Positions 34,546 through 43,793 are shown, numbered from the stretch's first letter. The stretch is DNA of 64,000 nucleotides from Aliidiomarina maris (GCF_003987335.1 NZ_PIPK01000001.1:1-64000), one strand, 5' to 3'. Numbers and translations: made by a program. Notes: generated by a model from the sequence alone, not told the origin.

Positions 34546-36153
34546 ATGTATAGAAACCGCCTGTTGTTTGCCCTATCCGTTCTCGTTGCGCTTTGCATCG
34601 TGCAGGCCGTGGTTGCGGTTTGGAGTTCTAACGTTGCACGTGAACATATGCAACGAAGCCAGGTAGCGAACCAATTGCTGTCTGAATTCATCACCCTAGG
34701 TGCCGATAAGCAACGTCTTAAGGTTTGGTTAGCACAATACTTACTCACTACAGACCAGGCCACGGATGAGCGCGACCGCCTACTGCAACAAATGCAACGT
34801 AGCCTTATCGTGCTTGATGAATTACTGGCGAGGGATCAACAGCTAGCTGTCAATCAACAAGATATTACTGACATTCGCGAGCAAGTGCGCATCTTGTCTA
34901 TTTTAGAAGTGAATGTCGCGACGTTAGCGCAAAGCCTGCAACAGGAACCGGCTGCCAATGGGAATGAGGCCCAAACATGGACCTTATTAATTGAAACCTT
35001 TGATAGGTTAGAAGGGCTTGATTTGCGACGGTTGATCGCCCAAGCCATTGAGCGCCAGCGCACACGCTCAGAGCAGGCTGAAACGGCAGCCGTTGATGCC
35101 ATCGCCCGAGCAAGGCTAATAGTGGCTGGCTTAGCGCTCATCGGTAGCCTGCTTGCCTGCGTGTTTGCCTATATTCTGTTAAAAGGTCTATATGCACCAC
35201 TTTCCAGGTTACTCGAAGGCACCAGCGCGTTAGTCGCGGGCAACTTTAAGTACCGCGTCGCCGCCATTGATGACAAAGAGTTTCGAGACCTTGCCAGCAG
35301 CTTTAACGACATGGCCGCTACCATTGATGCAGCCAATATGAGAGAAGCACGCCACCGCCAGGAAATTGAACTTGAAGTGGCTCAGCGCACGGCTCAACTT
35401 CAACATGCAATGGAGAATCTACGCCAAGCTGAAGTTAGGCAGAAGCAATTTTTAGCCGATATCAGTCACGAATTGCGCACCCCGGCAACGTCTATTCAAG
35501 GGGAAGCTGAAATTGCACTACGTGGCACTGACAAACAGGCGTCCGAGTATCAGTTTTCCCTGCGCCAAATTGTAGCCGCCAGCAAAGACTTGGCTAAGCG
35601 CATCGACGAGTTACTGATGTTGATCCGCGATGACCAAAAGTTAGGGCAAGTAACTTTGACACCCATGCAGGCGCCTGAATTGGTTCAAGTGCTGGTCGAC
35701 CAAGCGCAAAGCTTCGCTACGGTGAGTCAGCGTAACATTGAGGTCGCATGTGATCTCGCCGATGCTGACGCTTGTGACGTCGCCGTTGAGCTCGATAAAT
35801 TGCTGCAAGCGTGGCAAATTATTCTCGACAATGCGGTCAAGTACTCACCTCCCAATTCTCTCATTCGCGTTTTAATCGACGTAGCGTCAGAGATGAATAC
35901 GACCTATGTGAATGTTTCGGTGACTGACCGTGGGATCGGCATTAAATCCGATGATATTGGCCGTGTAACCGAACGCAATTTTCGCGCTCAGAACGCGCGG
36001 CAGGCAAGGCCAGATGGGCTTGGTATTGGGCTGGCACTGGCACAAACCATTGTGTCGCAACATCAAGGCCGATTGCGCATTGAGAGTCAAGTTAATCAGG
36101 GCACCTGTGTAACACTGCAGTTACCTACCCTGCGCTCAAGCGTTGATGCGTAA
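34546..36153 (+). CDS. sensor histidine kinase, HAMP-HisKA-HATPase
   Basis: The 535-residue protein has an N-terminal membrane helix (residues 5-25), a periplasmic helical sensor region of about 160 residues, a second helix (LIVAGLALIGSLLACVFAYILL), HAMP (PLSRLLEGTSALVAGNF), a coiled coil, the H-box DISHELRTPATSI, N-box ILDNAVKYSPP, G1 DRGIGI and G2 GLGIGLALAQTIV. It is 15 bases upstream of the response regulator gene. The stimulus is unknown; the sensor region resembles four-helix MCP-like sensors. Confidence 0.92.
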   Translation: MYRNRLLFALSVLVALCIVQAVVAVWSSNVAREHMQRSQVANQLLSEFITLGADKQRLKVWLAQYLLTTDQATDERDRLLQQMQRSLIVLDELLARDQQLAVNQQDITDIREQVRILSILEVNVATLAQSLQQEPAANGNEAQTWTLLIETFDRLEGLDLRRLIAQAIERQRTRSEQAETAAVDAIARARLIVAGLALIGSLLACVFAYILLKGLYAPLSRLLEGTSALVAGNFKYRVAAIDDKEFRDLASSFNDMAATIDAANMREARHRQEIELEVAQRTAQLQHAMENLRQAEVRQKQFLADISHELRTPATSIQGEAEIALRGTDKQASEYQFSLRQIVAASKDLAKRIDELLMLIRDDQKLGQVTLTPMQAPELVQVLVDQAQSFATVSQRNIEVACDLADADACDVAVELDKLLQAWQIILDNAVKYSPPNSLIRVLIDVASEMNTTYVNVSVTDRGIGIKSDDIGRVTERNFRAQNARQARPDGLGIGLALAQTIVSQHQGRLRIESQVNQGTCVTLQLPTLRSSVDA

Positions 36154-36168
36154 TCAACAGGAGTTTTC

Positions 36169-36840
36169 ATGACAATTTTAGTGGTAGAGGACGACCCCAG
36201 AGTTGCTGATTTTTTACAACGCGGGTTGCGCGCGGAAGGCTACCAAGTCGATGTCTGTAGTGATGGCGCGCAAGCCGTTGCTTGCGTGCAGCAGTTGCAA
36301 CCTGAAGTAGTCATTTTAGACCGCATGCTGCCAAATCTTGATGGCGTCAGTGTATGTCAAATTATACGCGGCATGCAGCTTGATACGAAAATCATTATGT
36401 TATCTGCGCTGAATGAAGTGGATGCGCGCGTTGAAGGTTTGCGGATTGGTGCCGATGATTACATGGGTAAACCATTTTCGTTTGAAGAATTGTTATTACG
36501 TATTGAGATACAGCGCAATTCACGACATGCCTCGCCTGGGACGCATGAAATCCGTCAGCATGATATCGTGTTCAACCTTGATAAAATGAGTGTCACCAAA
36601 GGTGCGCAAAAAGTAGAGTTCACCGCGAAGGAACTCGCCATCCTTGAAGTACTCATGCGTACGCCTGGCAAAGTGTTCAGTCGTGAACGGATTCTTTCAA
36701 AAGTATGGGGGCTTAGCGAAGACCCCTTGACCAATGTAGTCGATGTATATATTGGACGACTACGCAAGAAGCTCGATGCGCAAAATCCCGAGCGTTACAT
36801 TCAAACTCTGCGGGGCCTTGGGTACTTTTGGGTAGAATAA
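36169..36840 (+). CDS. OmpR/PhoB-type response regulator
   Basis: The 223-residue regulator has a receiver domain (VVEDDPRV, phosphoacceptor in VVILDRMLPN, Lys in YMGKPFSF) and a winged helix (VEFTAKELAILEVLMRTPGKVFSRERIL, VDVYIGRLRKKL, LRGLGYFW). It lies 15 bases after its kinase. Phosphorylated dimers of this group bind direct repeats about 11 bases apart; such a repeat lies 8 bases downstream, before the exported-protein gene at 36955. Confidence 0.92.
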   Translation: MTILVVEDDPRVADFLQRGLRAEGYQVDVCSDGAQAVACVQQLQPEVVILDRMLPNLDGVSVCQIIRGMQLDTKIIMLSALNEVDARVEGLRIGADDYMGKPFSFEELLLRIEIQRNSRHASPGTHEIRQHDIVFNLDKMSVTKGAQKVEFTAKELAILEVLMRTPGKVFSRERILSKVWGLSEDPLTNVVDVYIGRLRKKLDAQNPERYIQTLRGLGYFWVE

Positions 36841-36847
36841 ATGCGTT

Positions 36848-36865
36848 TGTTCATCCTATGTTCAT
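36848..36865 (+). promoter_or_regulatory. 11-base-spaced direct repeat, candidate regulator site
   Basis: TGTTCAT occurs at 36848-36854 and again at 36859-36865, starting 11 bases apart as in Pho-box-type sites. A third TGTTAGT follows near 36871. An inverted repeat ACCACCT/AGGTGGT follows at about 36886-36903. The array lies between the response regulator and the exported-protein gene. Confidence 0.45.
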
Positions 36866-36954
36866 TTGACTGTTAGTTTATTTTAACCACCTGCTCAGGT
36901 GGTAGACAGGCCGCCACCTTACACTGGTAACAGTTAACCAATGTGAGGTGAGTT

Positions 36955-37503
36955 ATGAAATTAGTCACAGCAATTGCTGCAACCTTAGCTTTAAGTTCCA
37001 ACGCCTTTGCCGCCAACTACAGTAACCAAGGGATTACCCCTGCTATGCTTGAGCAGGCACAGCAAGCTTGGGGAGCGGCACTGATCCAGATCAGTAAGAC
37101 TTACCAAGAGGAAGGTCACGAAGCTGCAACCTTACTCGCCACTCAAATCATTGAGCAGGCATACGGTTATCAGCTTGGCGATGTGTTATTCAAGCCAACA
37201 CTAGCATCAGGGGAGCAGACATTTAGAACCACGAGTGAAGGTGCCTTGGCTTACTTTGTCGGTGGTAATGACGATTTTCCATATGACACTGGCTTCGCGC
37301 TCAAGGGTTGGAGTGAGTTTGGCTATGAAAATGCCGCCATTTTTATCCATGGCGACGTTGCGATGACTATGGGTCATGTGCATCTAACCAATCAGTATGG
37401 TGATGTAACGACCGTAGATAAAACTTGGGGTTTTAAACTCACTGACGATGATCAGTTGCGCATTGTCTTACACCACTCGTCGCTACCTTACAGCGGCTAC
37501 TAA
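36955..37503 (+). CDS. exported NTF2-like (SnoaL-like) protein
   Basis: The 182-residue protein has a signal peptide cleaved near AFA-AN. A single domain follows with a helical N-terminal half (ITPAMLEQAQQAWGAALIQISKTYQEEGHE) and strands such as GDVLFKPTLASGEQTFRTT, AAIFIHGDVAMTMGHVHLTN and LRIVLHHSSLPY. Related proteins in marine bacteria are often labelled phosphoribosyl-AMP cyclohydrolase-like, but the fold looks like NTF2/SnoaL and there is no HisI motif. Its promoter holds direct repeats likely bound by the upstream response regulator. It is followed by a strong terminator. Confidence 0.75.
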   Translation: MKLVTAIAATLALSSNAFAANYSNQGITPAMLEQAQQAWGAALIQISKTYQEEGHEAATLLATQIIEQAYGYQLGDVLFKPTLASGEQTFRTTSEGALAYFVGGNDDFPYDTGFALKGWSEFGYENAAIFIHGDVAMTMGHVHLTNQYGDVTTVDKTWGFKLTDDDQLRIVLHHSSLPYSGY

Positions 37504-37509
37504 TCATGC

Positions 37510-37544
37510 AGCGCCAGCCTTAGGCAAGTTAGGCTGGCGCTTTT
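37510..37544 (+). terminator. rho-independent terminator after exported-protein gene
   Basis: AGCGCCAGCCT (37510-37520) pairs exactly with AGGCTGGCGCT (37531-37541) around a 10-base loop, followed by TTTT. Confidence 0.9.
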
Positions 37545-37546
37545 AT

Positions 37547-38068
37547 TCAGGGTGCCTCTACCCTTGTCGCATGCACAAAACCAAGTGCACCCCGTTGCAT
37601 GGTCACCTCGACACTTTGCCCAAGGTCAAATGCGTGTTCATGTATTACACGCAGCCTGTACTCGTCATTCTCCACTTCTATGAGCGGATAAGAGTGTGTG
37701 CGTAAGCGATATTCAATAATTTGCGCAACCTCAAAACGTTCGGTATATGTCTCGCCCCAAGCGAAAGATTGGTTAATAAAGCTGACCAGCCACATACTTG
37801 CTATTACGCTACTGATAAGAATCCACTCGGTTTGGAAAACTTTTTTATACCAAGGCGTACGCGACGGGTTTTCTTCCATAATGTACATCGAGCGTGCGTT
37901 ACGCTGCCGCGATAACATGTACAAAATGAGCGTAAAAGCGGCGCCTAAAAGTACCCCTAATCCGCTTAGCCATGCCCCGGCAACTACATTGCCATTTAGT
38001 AAGCGACCGAAATGGAATACCACCCACGCCAATACACCAAAACCAATAAAACTAATCGGAATACGCAT
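37547..38068 (-). CDS. membrane protein with C-terminal soluble domain, unknown
   Basis: The 173-residue protein has helices at about residues 7-25 and 31-52, a basic loop (SRQRNARSMYIMEENPSRTP), a third helix (WILISSVIASMWLVSFI), then a beta-rich soluble domain (VAQIIEYRLRTHSYPLIEVENDEYRLRVI, LGQSVEVTMQRG). This resembles DUF3592-like layouts, but the match is weak. It is convergent with the exported-protein gene and a short possible frame overlaps its 5' end. Confidence 0.6.
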   Translation of the reverse strand: MRIPISFIGFGVLAWVVFHFGRLLNGNVVAGAWLSGLGVLLGAAFTLILYMLSRQRNARSMYIMEENPSRTPWYKKVFQTEWILISSVIASMWLVSFINQSFAWGETYTERFEVAQIIEYRLRTHSYPLIEVENDEYRLRVIHEHAFDLGQSVEVTMQRGALGFVHATRVEAP

Positions 38069-38189
38069 TCAGCAGTCCCTTGCTTGTACTGATGGTTACA
38101 AATACTTCACCCAGCTGCGCTGGCACAAACACCAATTCAATAGCGTTCAAAGCCAGATACACCCAAAAGTATGAACCCAAGGGGTTCAT
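38052..38189 (-). CDS. possible 45-residue membrane peptide
   Basis: A frame starting MNPLGSYFWVYLALNAIEL encodes a hydrophobic helix followed by a polar tail. It overlaps the start of the next gene by 17 bases and has normal codons, but no ribosome binding site is visible, so it may be spurious or an old N-terminal extension. Confidence 0.2.
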   Translation of the reverse strand: MNPLGSYFWVYLALNAIELVFVPAQLGEVFVTISTSKGLLNAYSD

Positions 38190-38214
38190 GTCAAGGCGAG
38201 TTAAAAGCATAAAT

Positions 38215-38240
38215 GCTCGGGCATGATTCCATGCCCGAGC
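38215..38240 (-). terminator. terminator after the pre-peptidase-domain gene
   Basis: On the minus strand GCTCGGGCATG pairs exactly with CATGCCCGAGC around a 4-base loop, followed by ATTTATGCTTTT. It lies 17 bases past the stop at 38257. Confidence 0.75.
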
Positions 38241-38256
38241 CAATTCACATTAATAT

Positions 38257-39303
38257 TTAGTGAACACTTAACTGAAACGCCCCTGTGCCGCTGCTAAATG
38301 GACGCACGATAATCGTGTAGTGACCCGCCGGGAAGTAGTCATTGACTAACGAGTTTGTACCACTGCCACCATCGTCATCGTAAAAACTGGTCGGCCCTTC
38401 TATTTCCAGTACCGTATCGAAATTATCTGACTCTGCACTCACTCTCACACGACGCCCATCTGGCACGTGCAAGTTGAAACGAGCTGACGATGATTGCAGC
38501 ATACCTCGCAGTGACTCGCCAATTTCGACGTTGCCGCCACTGACCAGGTTGTCAGCAGACTCGAGCAAACGCATTTGAATTGTATACAGACCATAGGTAT
38601 CAGAACCGTCACTAAACGGCGTGGTTGCACTTAACTGATAACTACCTGGCTGTAAAAACACATTCAAGCGAGCATTTAAGCCATCGCCACTGTCATCATC
38701 CGTTTGATTGACACTGTTGCCTTCAAGGCGCAGATAGCTGTCAAACTGGTCGCTTTTCATGTCAAATTGATAAATGCCTTGCTCGTCGATTTGCAACGAA
38801 TAACGCGTTGGCTGGCCCTGTAAATAGCCAGTAATTTCTTCACCAGACATCAGCTGATCTGTATTGCCAACTTCGACCCACTCTGATTGCAAGCGAAATG
38901 GCCCGTAGGAAGACGCATCTTGACCACTTACTACGAGTAACAACGACTGATTCGATAACCGCTCATCAATAAATGCAGCTAGCGTACGATCAGTGCCCTG
39001 CTGGATAACCTCAAACTGGTCGTTAAGCAAAATCAACTGACCTTGCAGCGCACCGCTTTGGCGTAAGCTTAAAATACCTGTGCGCTGAGGGTTCAAGCGG
39101 AAAGCTTGATAGCGTGAACCGTCTTTTAAATTGACGGGGCTTGATTGGGTCAACTCGCCGCGATTCTCAGTGCGAAAATCAAATCGCTCGCTGCTCACAG
39201 AGGCAGTCGCTGCCACCGCTGGCCCTGAATAATGCATGGTAGCAGCACCGATAACGCCGCCAACTAAAATACTTACCACTATCGCTAACTTACTGGTTTT
39301 CAT
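38257..39303 (-). CDS. exported protein with pre-peptidase C-terminal-like domains
   Basis: The start MKTSKLAIVVSIL at 39303 is chosen because GGAGATAAC precedes it; the upstream frame has none. The 348-residue protein has a signal peptide or anchor (LAIVVSILVGGVIGAATMHYSG). Two beta-sandwich repeats of the PPC type are visible: the first with EEITGYLQGQPTRYSLQIDEQGIYQFDMKSDQFDSYLRLEG and DDDSGDGLNARL, the second with RGMLQSSSARFNLHVPDGRRVRVSAESDNFDTVLEIEG and DDDGGSGTNSLV. The DDDxGxG stretches are likely calcium-binding. PPC domains usually flank secreted peptidases, but no catalytic domain is here, so a structural or binding role is more likely. Confidence 0.75.
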   Translation of the reverse strand: MKTSKLAIVVSILVGGVIGAATMHYSGPAVAATASVSSERFDFRTENRGELTQSSPVNLKDGSRYQAFRLNPQRTGILSLRQSGALQGQLILLNDQFEVIQQGTDRTLAAFIDERLSNQSLLLVVSGQDASSYGPFRLQSEWVEVGNTDQLMSGEEITGYLQGQPTRYSLQIDEQGIYQFDMKSDQFDSYLRLEGNSVNQTDDDSGDGLNARLNVFLQPGSYQLSATTPFSDGSDTYGLYTIQMRLLESADNLVSGGNVEIGESLRGMLQSSSARFNLHVPDGRRVRVSAESDNFDTVLEIEGPTSFYDDDGGSGTNSLVNDYFPAGHYTIIVRPFSSGTGAFQLSVH

Positions 39304-39493
39304 GTTGTTATCTCCGAGTACGGCCGCTGTTGTGCCTACGCTTATTGTACGCCGAAGTAACAACGTGTGAACAAAAATTTAACCGCCAATTGAGCTAAAA
39401 ACAGTTTTTATGAATTTTGTGCTTATCCAGATAGTTCAGCATAAAAAAATCCTTTTCTTAGAACAAATATTAATTTACCATGCGATCTCATAT

Positions 39494-39509
39494 AGATGTC
39501 TAGACGTCT
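39494..39509 (+). promoter_or_regulatory. MetJ operator: two tandem met boxes
   Basis: AGATGTCT (39494-39501) and AGACGTCT (39502-39509) are contiguous 8-base met boxes with 7 and 8 matches to the consensus, 30 bases before the TonB receptor start. Two boxes are the minimum for MetJ binding. Confidence 0.85.
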
Positions 39510-39538
39510 AAATTAATATTTATAGGGGACAATTTTAT

Positions 39539-42154
39539 ATGCACAAAGCTTTATCTCTTTCTTACTTAGCCTACGCAGTAGGAGTCGCTGCAAGTACAGC
39601 ATCTCCATCTTCTCTGGCCTTGGATGCCAGTGCCGAGGTGGAACGCGTGCAAGTGACTGGGTCTCATATTCGACGCACTCATAACGAGGATGCAACCCCG
39701 TTACATGTGCTTTCAGCCGAAGATATTCAACGAAGTGGCAAGGTTACACTGACCGATGTATTACGCGATATGACTGTGAATACCGGGAATAGCTACGATG
39801 AGCAATTTACCAGTAGCTTTTCTGCCGGCTCTGCCTCGATTGGCTTGCGCGGTTTAAGTCCGAAAAACACTTTAGTTCTGGTGAATGGACAACGAGTATC
39901 TAACTATGGCTTTGCCCTTGGTACTCAAGATACGTTCGTCGACCTGAATGCTTTACCTCTCAGCGCTGTATCACGTATAGAAGTATTAAAGGATGGTGCC
40001 TCAGCAGCGTATGGCTCAGACGCCATTGCAGGTGTGGTCAACATTATTCTACGTCGGGACTACGAAGGTTTGCAGCTATCCGCTTCAGCAGGAGGAGCCA
40101 CCGAGGGGAGCTTACAACAATTTGGTGCAGGCCTTCTCGCTGGTACGGGCTCATTAACACAAGATGGCTACAATTTGACGCTCAGCATCGATGTGCTGGA
40201 GCGCGAAGAGCTTACTGCAGATCAACGTCGATTAACCCGAAGTGGCGACTTCCGCGACCAACCAGGTGGTCGCTTAGCAGGATGGATAACTCAAGGCGGT
40301 AACTACCTTGACGATGCGCAAAATCCTCGACCATTTGAAAACTGCCCTGAAGGCACCGAGGCTCGCGCGTGGACTGACTTTACACCCGGCCGAGACGGAC
40401 AAGTATGCGCATTTAATGGCCAGAAATTCAATACCTTGCAACCTGAGGTAAGTCGTCGTCAACTTTCTTTACAAGCGAGTTATCAGGTCACCCCCGAACT
40501 TGAGGCTTTTACCCAGTGGCTCTATAGCTACAACGAAGCCAAACAAACATTTGGAGCGCCATTAAGTGTAGGCCCTGGATTACGTGCATATAATCAAGAC
40601 ACTGGAACCTTAGATGATATTACCGTTGCGTTCCCAGTTGGCCACCCCAATAATACAACTGCAGCCCCCTTGCCTTTTGATTACACCTTTTTTAGTGTCG
40701 GGCCTCGGTTAAAAGAGAACATACAGATATTCAACCGTATATTGGCAGGCTTTGATTACGCCGGTGAAAACTGGGACCTAAACTTTAATGCTTTACAATC
40801 ACAAAGCCGCCAGCGCGAATATGTTGATAATTTCATTGACCGCTACGCGTTCGAGTCACTATTGGAGAGTGGCGGCTATGATTTCGTTTCTGGCCAGCAT
40901 GCATCTGGGGCTATTGAAGCACTGCGTTTGCAAACAAGGCGTCCTGGATTTTATCAAATTCAGTCACTCAACGTTAATGCCAGCCGTACCCTTGCTCACT
41001 GGCTGCATGGAGATGTTGGTTTCGCTACGGGGTTAGATTGGCGCAATGAGCGCATGGATGCCGGAACATCACCCGAGGTGTTGTCAGGGACTGAATTACG
41101 TCCAGCAATTAATCTTATCCGTGGAGAACGAGACGTTATTGCCGCTTTTGCTGAGCTCGAGCTGCCATTGTTAGATGGACTGACTGTTAATACAGCACTA
41201 CGCGCTGATCACTACGATGATTTTGGTAGTGCTGTGTCTCCCAAATTGTCCTCCCATTACTTATTGCATAACGATTGGTTATTAAGAGCGTCATGGTCAC
41301 GCGGTTTTAGAGCACCGTCACTGCCTGAAATTTCTCAGAGCAATACAATTAGCTACGGCTCGGTGATAGATCCCAACGACCCCGTAACACCAGGAGCAAG
41401 CCGCGGATATACTCAGCTACGTAGTGGTAATCCAGATTTAAGAGCCGAGCGCTCTACAAACTACAATGTCGGTGCCGTATGGTCTCCTTCACCAAGCCTT
41501 AGCGCTAGTATCGATTACTTTGAAATTAAGCAAGATAATGTTATTTCACCTGACAACGCGCAATACATTATTAATAATGAAGCCCAGTTCCCGCAACGCG
41601 TTCAACGCGATACTGAGGGGCGCTTGCAAATCATTACCAATCGCTACGCGAACCAAGGAACTCGCACCACGTCCGGTTTTGACATCGACTTGAGTTATCG
41701 CTTTGACCTACTCGGCGGCATCATGTCGTTGAACTCTAACTGGTCGCGATTACTTGAGTACGAACAAGCCGTGGTCGCTGGTGAAGCCGCGATTAATGGT
41801 GCTGGTAACAACCAGTTTGGGGCACTACCTAAATGGCAAGGGTCCCAAGTAGCGCATTTTCAGCGTGATGTATGGAGCTTCGTGTTAAGTGCTGATTACA
41901 CTCATGGTTATGAACAGCGTATTGCTAGCACAACAAGTAATCCAGGCTTAAATGCTTCCGTCCGGAGCCATACCACTTTGAATACACAATTAAGTTATGC
42001 TGGATTGCGCAATACAGTGATTAGTTTGTCAGTGCAGAATTTAACTGACCGACAACCACCATTTGACCCTTCCGCAGGAAGCTATTATTACGACATCACG
42101 CAGTATAATGCGCGTGGCCGATTTATTGACTTAGGAATACAATATCAGTTTTAA
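39539..42154 (+). CDS. large TonB-dependent receptor, MetJ-controlled
   Basis: The 871-residue outer-membrane receptor has a signal peptide (cleaved near SLALDA), a TonB box region EVERVQVTGSHIRR, a plug domain (SAEDIQRSGKVTLTDVLRDM, RGLSPKNTLVLVNGQRVSN, LKDGASAAYGSDAIAGVVNIILRR) and a barrel ending in Phe (IDLGIQYQF). This is the size and style of the large marine receptors for peptides, sugars or other nutrients, with no heme FRAP/NPDL region. Two MetJ boxes stand just upstream, so the ligand is probably methionine-related, a sulfur source or a cobalamin-like factor. No partner gene is beside it; the next gene is convergent. Confidence 0.85.
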   Translation: MHKALSLSYLAYAVGVAASTASPSSLALDASAEVERVQVTGSHIRRTHNEDATPLHVLSAEDIQRSGKVTLTDVLRDMTVNTGNSYDEQFTSSFSAGSASIGLRGLSPKNTLVLVNGQRVSNYGFALGTQDTFVDLNALPLSAVSRIEVLKDGASAAYGSDAIAGVVNIILRRDYEGLQLSASAGGATEGSLQQFGAGLLAGTGSLTQDGYNLTLSIDVLEREELTADQRRLTRSGDFRDQPGGRLAGWITQGGNYLDDAQNPRPFENCPEGTEARAWTDFTPGRDGQVCAFNGQKFNTLQPEVSRRQLSLQASYQVTPELEAFTQWLYSYNEAKQTFGAPLSVGPGLRAYNQDTGTLDDITVAFPVGHPNNTTAAPLPFDYTFFSVGPRLKENIQIFNRILAGFDYAGENWDLNFNALQSQSRQREYVDNFIDRYAFESLLESGGYDFVSGQHASGAIEALRLQTRRPGFYQIQSLNVNASRTLAHWLHGDVGFATGLDWRNERMDAGTSPEVLSGTELRPAINLIRGERDVIAAFAELELPLLDGLTVNTALRADHYDDFGSAVSPKLSSHYLLHNDWLLRASWSRGFRAPSLPEISQSNTISYGSVIDPNDPVTPGASRGYTQLRSGNPDLRAERSTNYNVGAVWSPSPSLSASIDYFEIKQDNVISPDNAQYIINNEAQFPQRVQRDTEGRLQIITNRYANQGTRTTSGFDIDLSYRFDLLGGIMSLNSNWSRLLEYEQAVVAGEAAINGAGNNQFGALPKWQGSQVAHFQRDVWSFVLSADYTHGYEQRIASTTSNPGLNASVRSHTTLNTQLSYAGLRNTVISLSVQNLTDRQPPFDPSAGSYYYDITQYNARGRFIDLGIQYQF

Positions 42155-42190
42155 ATCAAGCGCGAGCCATTGCAGCTATATTGCAATGGC

Positions 42191-43648
42191 TCAGCCTGTC
42201 CGCGTTTGCCATCCACCCCCCAAGGCTTTGAACAATGTAGCTTGAGCGCTCAATAGTTGGCCGCGTGCGGCTAGCTGCGCTTGACTGGCTTGAGCGACGC
42301 CACGGCGAGCATCGAGCACTTCTAAAAAACTCACCATGCCAAGTTCAAATGCGTCTTCGAGCATTTGTAGTTGGCGTTCAACGCTTTGTAATTGTTCATT
42401 GATAGCTTGATAGCGCTGTTGTTGAAACGTATACAGATTAAGCGCATCGCGCACTTCAATATAGGCCCCGTTCACCGTTGCCTGATACTGTATGACTGCC
42501 TGTTGGCGCTGCAAGTCTGCACTTTGTGCTGCAGTCTCTAAGCGCCCAAAATCTATCAACGGGCCGCTTAAATTGCCCGTCAGCCCCCATGCGCGTGATT
42601 GTGAGGTAAACAGGTCGCTATGATCCGTAGCAACGCTACCAAAGAAGCCTTGAATACTCACTCTCGGTAAGCGGTCTGCCTCGGCTACGCCTACTTGTGC
42701 GGTGGCTGCACGCAGCGCTTCCTCAGCCGCCAGAATATCAGGCCGGCGCTGCATTAAATCAGCAGGCATCAAATTTGGTAGCTGATGTGTAGTATCTAAA
42801 TCCGCAAGGCGCGCGTGGTCCCAGTCATCTGCGAACTGGTCAAAGACTTGCTGCGGGTTTAGCCCCACCAACAGCGCTAAGGCACTTTCATAAGCGGAGC
42901 GCTGCGCACGTAAACCCGGCAGTTCAGCACGTGCGCTGGCTAATTCGGTACGCGCTTGCTGCACTGCAAGTTCCGGCGCTTCACCATACTCAAAACGACT
43001 GAGTTGCAACGACAATGCATGCTCGTAATCAGCAACGATTGCCAGTTGATTTTGATATTGCGCCACCACAGTGCGCCATTCAATATAAGTAGTCACCACG
43101 TCCGCGATTAATGTCAGGCGCGCGCTTTCATAGTCATAAGCGGATTGGCGCAAGCTTGCCGCCGCACCTTCTCGTTGGCGTGCTACTCGGCCCCACAAGT
43201 CAAGTTCATAACTTAAGGTCGCCGACACGTTAAAAGTATTATAGGTGCTCTGAATTAACTCTTGGATCACTTCATTATCGACAGGAAGTGCGGTGCCGGG
43301 AAGCCGTTCCCGGCTTGCTTCGGCCTGATAACCAATGGTTGGGAAGCGCTCAGCCGATGCTAACCCCAATTGAGCACGCGCGCTGTCGATACGGATAAAT
43401 TGGGCCTGTAACTCTAGATTTTGAGTCAGCGCTTGCTGCACTAACTGGTCTAAAACTGGGTCTTGGAATTGCTGCCACCAAAGCGCTCGGTCTTGTTCGC
43501 GCTGCTGTGCTTGTTGTTCGAGTTCAAATGCCCAAGATTCAGGTAGTGACTGCTCGGCCGCCTCATAATCGGGCCCCATCACACAGGCACTCAAACCTGT
43601 ACATGCTAAGGTGCCCACAGCGAAGTAAACCGCTCGTAACCGTCTCAA
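42191..43648 (-). CDS. RND outer-membrane factor, lipoprotein (OprM/NodT type)
   Basis: The 485-residue protein has a lipoprotein signal ending LSACVMGPDY and two OEP repeats with periplasmic coiled coils: LTLIADVVTTYIEWRTVVAQYQNQLAI in the first half and YIEVRDALNLYTFQQQRYQAIN in the second. LMQRRPDILAAEEALRAA and FFGS are typical of OprM/CusC/NodT proteins. It forms the outer-membrane channel of a tripartite pump and is divergent from the adaptor and permease genes at 43816-48030, which it probably serves. Confidence 0.9.
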   Translation of the reverse strand: MRRLRAVYFAVGTLACTGLSACVMGPDYEAAEQSLPESWAFELEQQAQQREQDRALWWQQFQDPVLDQLVQQALTQNLELQAQFIRIDSARAQLGLASAERFPTIGYQAEASRERLPGTALPVDNEVIQELIQSTYNTFNVSATLSYELDLWGRVARQREGAAASLRQSAYDYESARLTLIADVVTTYIEWRTVVAQYQNQLAIVADYEHALSLQLSRFEYGEAPELAVQQARTELASARAELPGLRAQRSAYESALALLVGLNPQQVFDQFADDWDHARLADLDTTHQLPNLMPADLMQRRPDILAAEEALRAATAQVGVAEADRLPRVSIQGFFGSVATDHSDLFTSQSRAWGLTGNLSGPLIDFGRLETAAQSADLQRQQAVIQYQATVNGAYIEVRDALNLYTFQQQRYQAINEQLQSVERQLQMLEDAFELGMVSFLEVLDARRGVAQASQAQLAARGQLLSAQATLFKALGGGWQTRTG

Positions 43649-43762
43649 AATCGTCTCTCCTGCGCAATCTTATGGTTTATCGCCTTACCGTAGCTGGCGA
43701 AGTGCTTGAAATTTACTATAGTCAAAATCGTAGCTTTCACATAATTAGTTGTTTTAACGAAG

Positions 43763-43793
43763 GTTCGTATCAAAAACCGTAACTTCTACGAAC
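43763..43793. promoter_or_regulatory. inverted repeat in the divergent pump promoter
   Basis: GTTCGTA (43763-43769) and TACGAAC (43787-43793) form an inverted repeat separated by 17 bases; the flanks extend the match to 9 of 10. It lies between the outer-membrane factor and adaptor genes. No regulator gene is adjacent, so its protein is unknown. Confidence 0.4.

Noticed and set aside
38171-38190. ATGAACCC/GGGTTCAT palindrome as an operator
   Set aside because: It is short, lies within a weak reading frame and is not repeated near any promoter in this window.
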